A stretch of DNA of 64,000 bases from Mesostigma viride (taxonomy: Eukaryota > Streptophyta > Mesostigmatophyceae > Mesostigmatales > Mesostigmataceae). This document shows positions 10,601 through 21,297 of the stretch, in pieces. The notes beneath the pieces were generated by a model that worked only from the letters and a program-made list of their open reading frames with translations, had not been told where the DNA came from and ran no database searches. The stretch spans positions 682,160 to 746,159 of the forward strand of contig RPFO01000579.1 of assembly GCA_009746045.1 (NCBI GenBank), given 5' to 3'. Each line of letters begins with the position of its first letter. The stretch's first letter is position 1. The position numbers and the translations under genes were made by a program.

Positions 10601-13600
10601 AAAGAGGGAAAGAGGGAAAGAGGGAAAGAGGGAAAGAGGGAAAGAGGGAAAGAGGGGGGATTTTTTTTGGGGGGGGGAGAAAGAAGGGAAAGAAAGGGGG
10701 AAAGCGTGTGAGCGAGGGTGTGTGGGGTGGGGAAGGAGGACTTGGAGAAAAGCCGCAGAAGCACAAATGGCCATGGAAGTGAGCGCAGGGGGTGTGAACA
10801 GGCATTGGAACAGGAAGAACAGCGGTCGTATACTATAGCAATGAATACATCATAACAATGAAGATACATTAGTGCTAGAAGTATACTGTACATGTATACT
10901 ATGCTAAGAAGTATACTGTACTTGCATGAAGTATACTGTACAAGAGTGGCATGACGTGTTTCAGATCGCTTGAGAGGAAGCATTACTCACATGGATGAGT
11001 AAGGTGCCAACTGCCCCCCGTAATGGGCCCATCTGCCTCCCGTAATGAGCCCAGTTGCCTCCCGTAAATAGCCCAACTGCCTCCCGTAATTAGCCCAGCT
11101 CCCCACCGTAAATAGCCCAACTACCTCCCGTAATGAGCCCAGCTGCCTCCCATAATGAGCCCAGCTGCCTCCCATCACTGACGTTGGGAGCTATCTAACG
11201 TGCTGCAAACCATAATTAGACACCTACTATGTCATCCATTACGATAGATAGCAAGCATCGCAGCATCGACTTAGGTCATGTGCCTCCACTCATGAGGCCA
11301 AGAGCAGGGGAAGGACGCTGAAGCCACAATGTTGGCCCACTCACAACTGTATTTGGCTTGACAAATTGACTGACTAATCTAATCAGTAATCATGCGCGTG
11401 TCCCCGTTGGTGATTCATGATGCACGCTCAAGAAAGTGCTCATACAAATCGCTGTAACTATCGCCCTGTTGACAACCTGCAAAACAATGCCTCCATTGGT
11501 AGGCCATAACGCACCATCGTCGATCAAATGCGTTGTGAGCCTGATAGATCTCCTGTGGCTCTTGGCCTTGCCCCCCATGCTAAACTGCCCGCTCCTGCGT
11601 TGTGACTCGATCACTCTCAGTGGCCCCTTACCAGATCTTGTTAACCCATTCGGTGGCCAGCTCGGGCGTTTCGGCCGCCAGGAAATACTCCTTCCTCGCG
11701 CGTGGCACCGTGAAGTCTGCCGTGTGGAGGACCCATATTATTTTTGAATGGATGGTTCCGTAGTTGTGTTTTTTAAGGGATTCCCAAGGTTCGCCATTAG
11801 ACGGTTGAGAGTTGAGCGCCCATCACAAATGTTCGGGTAATTTCACACACAATGTGTTAAGGGTTCCAACAAGGATGTGGGGAACGCGCCGATCACAAAT
11901 GTTCGGTAATTTCACACACACAATGCGTTAAGGGTTCCAATAAGGGTGTGGGGAAAGTGCGCAGGTATACAAACAAGTGCAAAAGCACGTGTAACAGCGG
12001 GTGTAATTATGTGTGCGTAAGTGGATCAAAGGCATGTGGGGCGAACTGCACAATATTATGGATAATATTCGATATGAGACTATCTATTTATAAAAAGTAT
12101 CAAAATTCAATATAATACTTTCTATTCAATAGTATATATAATAGTAAGAGTGGTAGTAATACTGTAATAGTAACAGTAATATTCTATTCTTTAAATATAA
12201 TACACTATATATTAATCAATAATATTCGATGTAATCTTATTCGATTATTCAAGGTGGCACATGATATCAGGGGTCAGGTAAAGCCTTGCTCCAAAAATGT
12301 CATCCAGAAAATAAGAAAAAAAAATGCAGCAGTCCACACAATTTGGACACAACACATCACTCCCACGCTGGCCTAAACGGGTCTACACTTGCAAAGCAAC
12401 CCCGCACAACAACACAGAGGGAGGGAAAGTGTTCAAAACTTCTACAATCGAAACTTCTTCAAATCGAATTTTCTTCACACAAAATGTGCCCCCTTCCGCG
12501 CACGTGCGCACTGCTGACATGTACAGCGAGGCAAGTTCATGCATTCCAGATAGGCATTCGAAGAGGATACAAATGCAGCACCCCTCGTACTCAGGCCCGC
12601 CACTGGCATGCCGGGATAGTTAGCCGACCAACCAACGCCGCGACCCACCCGGGTGGCAACGCGGCACACGAGGTTGCAAGGTGGCAAGGTAGCAATGCAC
12701 ATTGTAACAAGATCAATAATTGGTTTTGTCACATATCAAGCAGAGCACCAGGATGTCACATGTAAGACAAGGTAAGACAAGGGACCGTTTTATGAGGGAA
12801 AAAGAATTTCAGTGAGGCCATCGCCACGATAGCATTGCAGCCACAGTCTTACTAGAATCACTGCTCAAGTGACAGGAATTAAGACAGGTAGGGTCCATCA
12901 ACAAGGAAACGACTAAACAGTTTGTACATCCAGGAGACAAGGGGAAGATCTGTTGGGGACAATGCAACAGATTTTTCCCAATTGAAGATTGGGGAGAATC
13001 CAAAAAAATCTCCCCAATCCATTCCACTCTCGGCTAACCGACACTGGAGTCTGTTACTTGTCCCTCAACGCAACCATAAGGAAACGAGTGCTGCAAGTTC
13101 CTTGCGTTCACAAAGCACGTCCTGAACATGACAAAACAGGGTTTGCGGGGACATAACGGAGCAGGTCTGATCAAAGACCATGCCGTGGTTGAACGCGAGA
13201 ATTCTGTCCGATAATTAAAATATTATGAAATAATACAAGTTACTAAAAAATTTAAAAACTAGAGGTTAAGGGCATCCACGAGACAGTGTCATATAACTAT
13301 TATTCATAAATACGAATGACTAAATATGTTAAAAAATAGAAGTAAAGGGCATCCACGAGACAGTTTCATTTTACTACTATTCATCTTATTACTTCAGCAA
13401 CTAACAACTGAACCAAATGATAAAAAAAAGAAACGAAGAGCTATAGGAAACAGGATTTTTGACGGGGACAAGAGTGACGAGCACCGAGTTGCTACAGGAG
13501 GTTCACTCCAAATAATTGGGCCGAATGAAGGTCGACCGTCTTGAAAACCACGTGGAAAGACAGAGAAAAGGAACGCACTGCAGGTTCATTGGCGACACGA

Positions 13601-14078
13601 TGACCGTGGTAGTGCCATCAAAGTTCATGTAGCCCTTAGGCTGCCGGTCGTTCTGGTTCACCCTGCAGGGTGCGTGAATTCATACAACCAGCCCGACAAG
13701 GGTTACCGGCAGGAAAGGGTTAGATAACGCAGCAACGCAGAAAGATAGCGTGTAATAAGGCAGCATGTGACAAGACAGCGAAGGGAAGCAGCATGAGACA
13801 AGATAAGAAAGAAGTATGAGACAACACAGGAAAGAAGCATCGTGGCGGGTGCGATGTTGGATACGCTGCTTGATGTCAGGGCAAAGGCGAAAGGAAGGAA
13901 ATAACAAACACGAGGGCGTGGTCTGGCCGTACCGGTACTCTATGCGGCCAAGGGTGGGATCCAGGGAGCACCAGCGCTTGTTCCATCTTCGGATCTGTGA
14001 ATACGGAAAAAGAGCGGGACAGCGAGGACTGGGTATGAGTGAGTGAACAGGTGTGCGTGTGTGTGTGTGTGGGGGGGG

Positions 14079-14143
<65 letters not shown>

Positions 14144-14155
14144 GGGGGGGGGGGG

Positions 14156-14250
<95 letters not shown>

Positions 14251-16053
14251 GGTCGAGATATTTTTGCTGACACATCTGTGACAGATGAGAAGAATTACGT
14301 GAACGTGTACACGTGCCAGAGCGAGCTCGAGTAAACAAGAGAGATAGAAAGAGGCAGTAGGGGGGGAGGGAGAAAAAAATGGGGAAGTAGGGGGAAAGGG
14401 TTCAGGATGTGTTGAAGCGTTCACTGTGACGGGGGGGAATTCAAAGGACAAAAGGGCATGCCATCCAGGCGCTGCAGGCTATGCCCATTGCACTGAGACG
14501 ACAAGCCGCACTTCGGCTGTAATTGCCATCACAGCTGAGAATTCTTCCAACCCCGTCTTGGTCGTCAAATAATCAATTATGTTATGAATTTACTGAATGT
14601 CCTCATTTTAGGTACACGAGTTCGTGAAATCTGTTTGCTCATGTGCTTACAACCATCACCAAGGTGACGCGGTCTACGTGCTTAGTAATGAATCACCAAG
14701 GTGACGCAGTCTACGTGCTTACTAATGAACCACCAAGGTGACGCACTACCATGGGTCCATTTTCATTACAAACTTCCTGATAAAATGCCGTGGTGGAACG
14801 GAATCCCTGACCGATGGGCGGAACATCACTGCAAAACAAATTTCTTGATTGTTGACACAGGGGGAGAAAATTCATTACTAGCCAGCATGCACGTGACCTT
14901 GGCCCCCTTGGCTATCATGGCCTTCAGGCCCTGGCCACAGAATGGGCTTCATATCAACGAGACAATCAGCCCAGGCCTGACGTACGGAAGATCCCTACCA
15001 TGCAAGCTCGAGCCTGCCATTACTGGCATAGTGCGGCTCGGACCAGGTGGGGCACCAGGGTCCACAACAATCTAAATCATCATTATTATTGTTATTACTG
15101 TTCTTCTTGTTGTTGTTATTATTGTTGTTACTATTAATACATCCAGGCCTCCCCCCCCAAATAGTGATAAGTTCATTCAACAACAAATCTATGAACCATC
15201 TAGCGCTCTTCATAGCAGCCCATGAAACGAAAGAGTTCAAAAAAGTAAAAACCTTGGGCCCAGAAACTGGGGAGCCCAATCCCTCAGACACCTGTCAACC
15301 ACCGTTCATCAATTTGAAGATAACCCATGCTTCACAGAAAGCAACCTTGCACTGGCGCGAGTCACAAGTGGTCAAGGGTCGCCCTCACAAAGCCTAGCAC
15401 AGCAAAGACAGATGGGCATATGCTGCATGCCCATTATTTGAAGGCTTTGTTCATTGGGCGCCAGTGGTATCATTCTAACCTCAATACTTCCATTCTTTCT
15501 ACTATGATTCTTGTTCCAAAACGTCTGGAACAGCGAAAAGGGCTAAATTAATCTGCTACTAACACGGTATCGCAGTGTGATTGGTAAGATACAAGGCAAT
15601 TATGCACCCCTTCAAGCCACAGGCTGATGCAATACAATTGTTAAGCGCCAATCTGCAACTATTATGATGACATAGCCAGTCTCACAATGCTGGCATGCGT
15701 GATAGCCAACCAAAAACAACTGGGCCTGATGATCTCGGGTAGCGAAAAGCCTCCATTAAGACGACAGGCGGCCATGCAATTTGCCATTGCAGTTCACAAT
15801 TACAATTATGGGGTAGGCATCTGTATCCAAAACCGTCTGGTCGAAAATGCCTGGGCAACTGCGGCCTAAAAATTAAGGAAATTGCCGCCTCTAGGCGTGT
15901 AGCACGCCCTCAGCTCCACCGTCCTCAGTTCTCACAAACCCCTGGCATGCCGGCCAGATCTATATGAGAACTCACCGTGTCGGATCTCTTCAGCAAATAG
16001 CCGCTTATCAGCAGCGTTGCTGGCGGAGGTCCATCCCAATTCGATGCAAGGTT
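4700..16053 (-). CDS. PH-domain/coiled-coil protein (5' end unresolved)
   Basis: Exons read on the minus strand: 15976-16053, 13933-13994, 13579-13662, (one short exon not found), 11632-11716, 8066-8702, 6664-7281, 4700-6097. All visible junctions keep phase (0/0, 2/2, then 2/2, 0/0, 0/0). The first exons rebuild a PH domain: SGYLLKRSDT, then RRWNKRWCSLDP, then PKGYMNFDGTTT, then KEYFLAAETPELATEWV, matching the usual beta1-beta4 and C-terminal helix. The 8066-8702 exon continues that helix and becomes Pro/Ser/Ala-rich. 6664-7281 is an uninterrupted heptad-like Ala/Glu/Arg coiled coil that extends to about residue 40 of the last exon; the rest is low-complexity Ala/Pro/Ser. The order resembles land-plant PH/coiled-coil proteins (from memory), which are thought to bind membranes through the PH domain. 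The missing exon should be 3n+2 long, entered in phase 2 and left in phase 1. The start codon was not located upstream of 16053. Confidence 0.75.
8788..10656. repeat. 1.9-kb GGGAAGGA octamer array
   Basis: An almost pure purine array on the plus strand. The middle (about 8868-10378) is built of GGGAAGGA; both flanks (about 8796-8867 and 10375-10655) are built of GGGAAAGA. Only a few one- to four-base slips interrupt it. Every frame is open, so the long ORFs here are artefacts. It sits in a minus-strand intron, where it reads as pyrimidine and ends about 80 bases from the 3' splice site at 8702/8703. Confidence 0.95.
10987..11185. repeat. 22-bp tandem repeat, about eight units
   Basis: Units of the form CTGCCTCCCGTAATGAGCCCAG repeat with small changes. 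They lie inside the large intron of the minus-strand PH gene and encode nothing recognisable. Confidence 0.85.
11810..11958. repeat. Two-copy tandem repeat of about 74 bp
   Basis: The copies begin at CCATCACAAATGTTCGGG (about 11819) and CGATCACAAATGTTCGGT (about 11890) and each ends in GGTGTGGGGAA or GATGTGGGGAA. The repeat is intronic in the PH gene. Confidence 0.8.
13235..13388. repeat. Direct repeat, two diverged copies of about 70 bp
   Basis: Both copies carry AAGGGCATCCACGAGACAGT followed by an AT-rich tail with TATTCAT (about 13268 and 13345). The repeat is intronic in the PH gene. Confidence 0.75.
14071..14247. repeat. GA/G microsatellite block upstream of a PH-domain exon
   Basis: On the plus strand it is G9, (GA)n, a G run of about 24, then (GA)n again; on the minus strand it is a continuous CT/C pyrimidine tract. 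It lies 77-250 bases before the minus-strand 3' splice site of the PH exon at 13994. The Ser/Leu and Arg/Glu ORFs over it are artefacts. Confidence 0.9.
14650..14750. repeat. About 40-bp tandem repeat, three copies
   Basis: The phrase CACCAAGGTGACGC is repeated three times, twice followed by a (G/A)GTCTACGTGCTTA block. It lies between exons of the minus-strand PH gene. Confidence 0.8.
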
Positions 16054-16870
16054 CTGTTAAGACAAGGCATCGACCGGCGCATAACATCCACGCAAACGAA
16101 CGTAGGTAAGATCCCGCTCACGGCACTACTATGGACGCTAAGGTCAAACTGCCCACCTAGCCAAGCTAAAGACTCAATGGCGCGCTAAAAGCGCGTAGAG
16201 CGAAAAATACAGCCCTGTATCCCTGGGAAAGCTCGTACCGAACTTTGCATGGCGGATTGTGCTGCCGACAGTTCAGGCCCAAATTGACAAGACGCGAAAA
16301 CGAGAGAACGTTAAAAAAAACGCGTGAAATCAATCTGGCTCTGCTGCACAACTATCTGATTGTTGAATTCATCCCGATACACAGCGCGAACGCTCCTCAT
16401 GGTGCTAGTAAACGCCATAGCATGCCAGCCTCGTGTGGATCTTGTGCAGCGCATCTTCTAGGCGGGTATGACGTGCTGCTCACCGCGTATGGGTATCGTA
16501 CCACGTAAGTTTTTACGCAGGGGAACCAGAAGGGGCGTGCAGCATGGCACGCACCACGTGGCAGGTAATCGAGAGCTTTTTCCGTACCAGTCACTTTCAT
16601 CGCTGAAGCTGACAGCGCCAGGTGGCAAGTGCCATGACAAGGTTCCCCGCAACTTGCCAATCGCACCGGGGGGTAAAAGGTTGGACAGGTGGCAGAAGAA
16701 AATCAGGTGGAGCTAATTATTACAGGCATGAGGCATTTGTGGATATTGCCATTTGCCAAGCACCGTCCGTAATTGTGGTAATTATCCGTGGCACATCCAT
16801 TATTGTATTTTACCACGCAGACCAGCAGATAAGCCAAAACGCCCAAGGAGTCCGTTAATTGTTTTGGGAA
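16054..16870. other. Spacer between the PH gene (-) and the DUF3177-like gene (+)
   Basis: It must contain the first exon(s) of the PH gene on the minus strand, because the exon at 15976-16053 begins with a splice acceptor and has no start codon. I could not pick the start from the available ORFs. It also serves as the promoter side of the plus-strand gene. No repeat or TE was recognised. Confidence 0.5.
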
Positions 16871-19856
16871 ATGGCAGCGCTGCTCCAAGCCAGGTCGGTG
16901 TTATCATGTGCTCATTTGCAGTCCTCATTTCCACACGGCAATCGCAAGCTTGTCCGGGCTGTCGCTGCCATCAACCGGACTTCCAGTGCGTCCCCAAATG
17001 CCGCAACAAATTGCCGACTGGATAGCCCCCCCGACGTGGCGCGTGGTAAAGGGCAGCTTGATGTCGACACAGAACCTCGGCCAGACGCTAAGCAATCCGG
17101 CAGCGTGCTCAAACACGCTGCTCTGGGGTTATTCACAGTAGGCTGCAGCCTTCAGGCCGGCACAGCATTGGCCGATGCAGGGAATTCGCTAACTCATGGG
17201 TTGTCGCAGGTACGTCTCGTGATCTGAATTCACGACATCTGGGCCTGGCTAGGACGCAAGCAATGCAATGATGTCTGCAGTTAGTTCTGACATGTTACAA
17301 CTTAAAGACACGAGCTCGTGATCGTAATGCATGCTCCCATGTACACCGTTGGATCGTCTGTGCGCTGTGCGTTGCCAACTGCAGGCGCTGTCCTTAGGTT
17401 TCCCAGCGCTCAACCCCGAAAGTACGGACTTTGTACGGACGATTGTCTGGCTCGACTTCTGGCTTGCCGTGCTGTTCAACGTCATCGCTCCCCAATGGAT
17501 TTTTGTGGGTGCCCTCAAGGCTGATAATGGGACGTTGAAAAGGGCAAACATCGCCTATTGGCAGGTTAGTTGATCCGGGAAAAAGTTATCAGATAAAAAA
17601 ATGCCAACCAGCCTGCTCTAAAGTTTGCAGAATAGCCTGTTAATCTACTAGCCTACTTATGATCTCTCTGTTTACCCTTAATCTACTAGTCTAGTCCATT
17701 AATCTACTAGCCTACATAGTCTCTCTGTTTACCCTGGGTTCAGTCATGACGATGGCATTGGCCAAGTACTGGCAATCTCTGCACGTTGTGACTGTGGTTT
17801 CAAACTGTCTGTCTGAGGGACTACGTGTGACAGGGTGAGATACGCTGGCACATGAGTTACAACGAGGCGCCGTGTGCACTATAAGTAAGTAGGTTTCTTT
17901 AGCTTGCGTTGTCCAAAGGGATGCTGCTTTGTCTTGGGGTCATAACAACTGGCATGTGGAACGTACTCGAGCCTCAGTGTGTAGCAGGTGCTTATGCATA
18001 CCGCCATCTGGGCACCGCTGCGGAAGGCTCCTACCGCTGCACAAGCCAAGCCTTTGATACTCTGACTCTGTCAGTTTATTGGTGGGAGACGAATGGGGTG
18101 AGAAGCCGGCATAGTGAGTGGGCATTTGGTCGGTGGGAGAGTGGGCAAGTGACAGATCAGGTGCGTGGCTGTGTGCAAGTGGGCTAGCATGTATCGCGCA
18201 TGCAGCATGCTCTACGGGGTGATGGTTCTTTTTGCCCATGCTTATGGGGAGGCAGACCCCTGGACAGCGGCTTGCCTCTGGTCCTCTGACAAGTGCGTGC
18301 ACGCACCTCCACACGCTAGTGCACACCGGAGCATGACACACTGTGTCGAGGTTGGCATGCTGCTACATGGAAGTGAATTGATCGAATTTCAGTTCGTCGA
18401 TTCAATGGTAGTGGGCAGTTATCCTCTAGTTTTTCAACATGTCTTCTCTGTTGTGCCTCTGGTCACCTTGTTCTGCACGGGCATGCTCCCTCATTGAAAT
18501 CGACGTCTACTCCCCTGACTGGCTAACAAAAGGCGATTAGATTACTTCTATGCTTTCTTTTTTTACACCTCTGGCTTCCCATATGTAACCAGGGCGCTCC
18601 CTCTTGATGACCGATCCGTCTACTGCCCAAAAACCATTAACGAGATCTCAAGTATTTCTTCATGAAAGTTGCCCTCCTTGGGGTGTCCTGGCTCTTTGCC
18701 ATGACAGGCCTGCTCCCTGTTCATGGTCACCGTCTAGCTCCCAACAACCGATAACGGGATCACATCTATACATACTTTGCCCTCCTGGCGTTCTGGGTGT
18801 CTGGACCAGGCCTGCTCCCTGTTCATGGTCACCGTCTACCTCCAAATCGGTGGCTGGTCGCCCGGCTTCAACACCGAGCTGGCGAGCGTGCTGGTCACGC
18901 CGGTCGCGCTCTGGTGGTGGAAGGACCTGGGGGAAGAGATCGATGGCGCGGATGACCCCCTGACCGCCACCTGGCGCACCTGGCGCAACGTGGCCACGGT
19001 CGTGTGCCTGTGGATTGCCGCCTCACAGGTGGGCATGGTGGCCCGGGTTGGGTAGATAACGTCGCAGATTGTGGCGCGTGGCCATGGAGGTGTGCCTGTG
19101 GATCAATTGCCGCCTCGCAGGTGGGCCAGCATTCGTAATGCCCAGGTGTTAAGGCGATGTGACGCATGACCGCTCGCATGTCCCTGTGGATCGCACCTTC
19201 TCGAGTGGGCATCGTGGCCCGGGCTGGGGTAATAGTTACAGTGATGGGCTTGGGTAAATAACTGCCAGTCACGGGCTAGCGGGCGTCCACTATAGCTTGG
19301 CAAGGCAACCTCCGTTCAGGTGATTGGCATCTTTCGTGATTCTTTTTCTGTACAGCGTACATGTCTTGGTCGTTGCATCGGGTCTGTCCTATTCGTTTAT
19401 CTAGTACATCAGAAGGGTATACACCTTATTTGAAATATGGTAGCGTACTACCCACGCGTAGGATGGAATGTCACTTTGCCAAAAGCTTACAAACCCTCAA
19501 CCCTGCCCATGCCAACCCCACCACCACGGCCACCACCCTGCCAGGTGTTCACGGGCAATCAACAATGCGCGCTCGAGCCTTCATTCGCCGGCGGGATCGG
19601 CGGACCGATCCTTGCAAACCCGACGTGCGCCGCATGGCTCGAGCCCGAGTACTACTTCAACCAGCTGCTGCACCCCTGGCTGGACCCTGGCGCAGCACGG
19701 GCGGCCGCGCAGGTGGGCCTGGTGGTCTATGCGGGCCGCTGGCTGCAGCTCTTGGCATTTGAGCTGCCCGCGTGTGGGCGGTTCACGTACAAGAATGAGC
19801 GATCGTCGTCGGTGTGGCTCACGCGGGTGCTCGGGTTCCTGGGCAAGGACCAGTGA
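16871..19856 (+). CDS. Plastid membrane protein, DUF3177-like
   Basis: Four exons, 16871-17209, 17385-17564, 18810-19028 and 19545-19856, all in phase 0, give 349 residues. The ATG at 16871 opens a leader rich in Ala, Ser, Arg and Asn with few acids (about residues 1-50), as in plastid transit peptides, followed by a hydrophobic stretch at about 92-107. The rest has four hydrophobic segments, with TIVWLDFWLAVLF near 122-134, SLFMVTVYLQIGG, PVALWWWKDLGEEID and WLEPEYYFNQLLHP. The spacing of these motifs fits my memory of DUF3177, a family of small membrane proteins in cyanobacteria and plastids whose function is unknown. It is transcribed toward the epimerase gene on the opposite strand. Copies of the edges of exon 3 and of the stop-codon end lie beside it. 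The subfamily call is from memory and was not searched. Confidence 0.65.
17630..17740. repeat. Tandem TTAATCTACTAG/CTCTCTGTTTACCCT units
   Basis: Two to three diverged copies of a block containing TTAATCTACTAGCCTAC and CTCTCTGTTTACCCT lie in intron 2 of the DUF3177-like gene. Confidence 0.75.
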
Positions 19857-21297
19857 AAGAATTGTGTACTTATAGAAACTGATAGCATGATGAAAGAGCA
19901 TTATGCAGCGTGTCTGGGCAAGGACCGATGAAGGGAACAAGACAAGGGAGGAGAGTCAGGCGTAGGGAAGAGAGAGCCCTCAATGTGAGGTTTCTGAGCA
20001 CTTAGTCTGGTGACAAAGTTGTAGAAAGTAACCAGGGAGGAGGGAGCAGCATGCATAGTGTAGGGGTTCATGGGCAAGGACCAGTGAAGCGGTGAAATGA
20101 AGAAGTGAGAGGGAGCGCGTGGTTTCACCGAGATGGATTAAAGAAGCACTATCTTGACGTCAAGGGGAATCCGTCCCTTTACTATGTGCAGTACGCTATG
20201 CAGGTATGAAGAATCAAAGAGCAGGGAGCCCACCACCCTGAACCAGCTAAACTTATAACCCCAAACAATGGAGACCTGAGGACTTATGCTCACGTGACGC
20301 AGTCACGTGTCTATTAATTAATTAATTAATTAATTAATTAATTAATTAATTAATTAATTAATTAATTAATTAATTAATTAATGGAGACCTGGGTTCTTTG
20401 GGTGAGAACCAATTGAAGTACTATATGAAGTACTATATGATCACTCTGCCCAGGCGCACTGGGCACGGTCAAAGTTATCGGTATCAACAAATTGGGTATG
20501 TTGGTGTTTGTCAATGAGCTGTACAATAATCAGTCCCCATGCATATCACGATTGCAAATGTTATATTACACGTTATGTAGTACAATATAGTTAATTTTTT
20601 CTAAATATGAATTAATCTCGTGCTCCCGTTGGGGAGTCAAGTTTTCTAAATACATGCGTCATGACCAGCACGCAGACGATTTATGATTAGTAAAAAAAAA
20701 GTACACGTGACATGCTGCGAGATGCCCGCACGTGTGCAATGACACATGATCCCAAAATGCATTATAACATGTGCATGTTTGCTTTTCTCACATATACTTC
20801 AGAATGTTTTACAGTTTTCTGGGGTTGTTTGCATGAAGGGTATTCGAAACCCAGACACCATGCACGGGAAGACCGCACATGCACCACGTGCACGTTTATC
20901 CGCATGCCCCTTGTGCATCCAGGTGGCTTTCACTGGCGCCCCCGCAGCCATCATACATGCATGCTTGCTAATTAGGCGCACTGCAAAAAATGGTGCATGG
21001 TCACGCTATGCGCAAAGTCAGAGCAGAATCTGTGGCCCAAGCACCCGTCGCATCCTGTGCATACGGTTTACTGATTCAGCTTAGATGGAGCCAGGTAACC
21101 CTCGATCTACACCAGCGATAGTGCATAGTGTATACCTTGGCATCCCGCACAATTTCCTAGCCTGCACCAATTTCCTTATTGGGATAGCCAGGGAATGCTC
21201 AGTTGTGACGGCAGCAGCTAGGCACTTTGCAGTCGTAGAAGGCATCAATAGCCTCATTACACTACCTGCGACACAATACGCGAGAGATCAGTCAAGA
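19857..21297. other. Convergent intergenic stretch between DUF3177-like and epimerase genes
   Basis: It carries two degraded copies of the upstream gene's last codons and stop (about 19913-19932 and 20068-20090) and a 101-bp LINE insertion at 20279-20379. The remainder is unique, AT-richer sequence with no gene recognised; the short ORFs near 20712-21342 have no features of note. Confidence 0.6.
20279..20379 (+). mobile_element. Extremely 5'-truncated LINE insertion (101 bp) with 12-bp target duplication
   Basis: The insert starts inside the LINE 3' UTR (AGGACTTATGCTCACGTGAC), contains the terminal hairpin at 20291-20309, and ends in a TTAA tail of about 65 bp. The dodecamer AATGGAGACCTG flanks it exactly (20267-20278 and 20380-20391). 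This is target-primed insertion with almost complete 5' truncation. Confidence 0.9.

Noticed and set aside
8012-10983. ORFs of 700-920 codons over the GGGAAGGA array on both strands
   Set aside because: The octamer repeat has no stop in any frame; only the 8066-8702 part is coding, by splice phase and PH/coiled-coil context.
20320-20380. Independent TTAA microsatellite
   Set aside because: It is the tail of a LINE insertion, shown by the flanking 12-bp target duplication.
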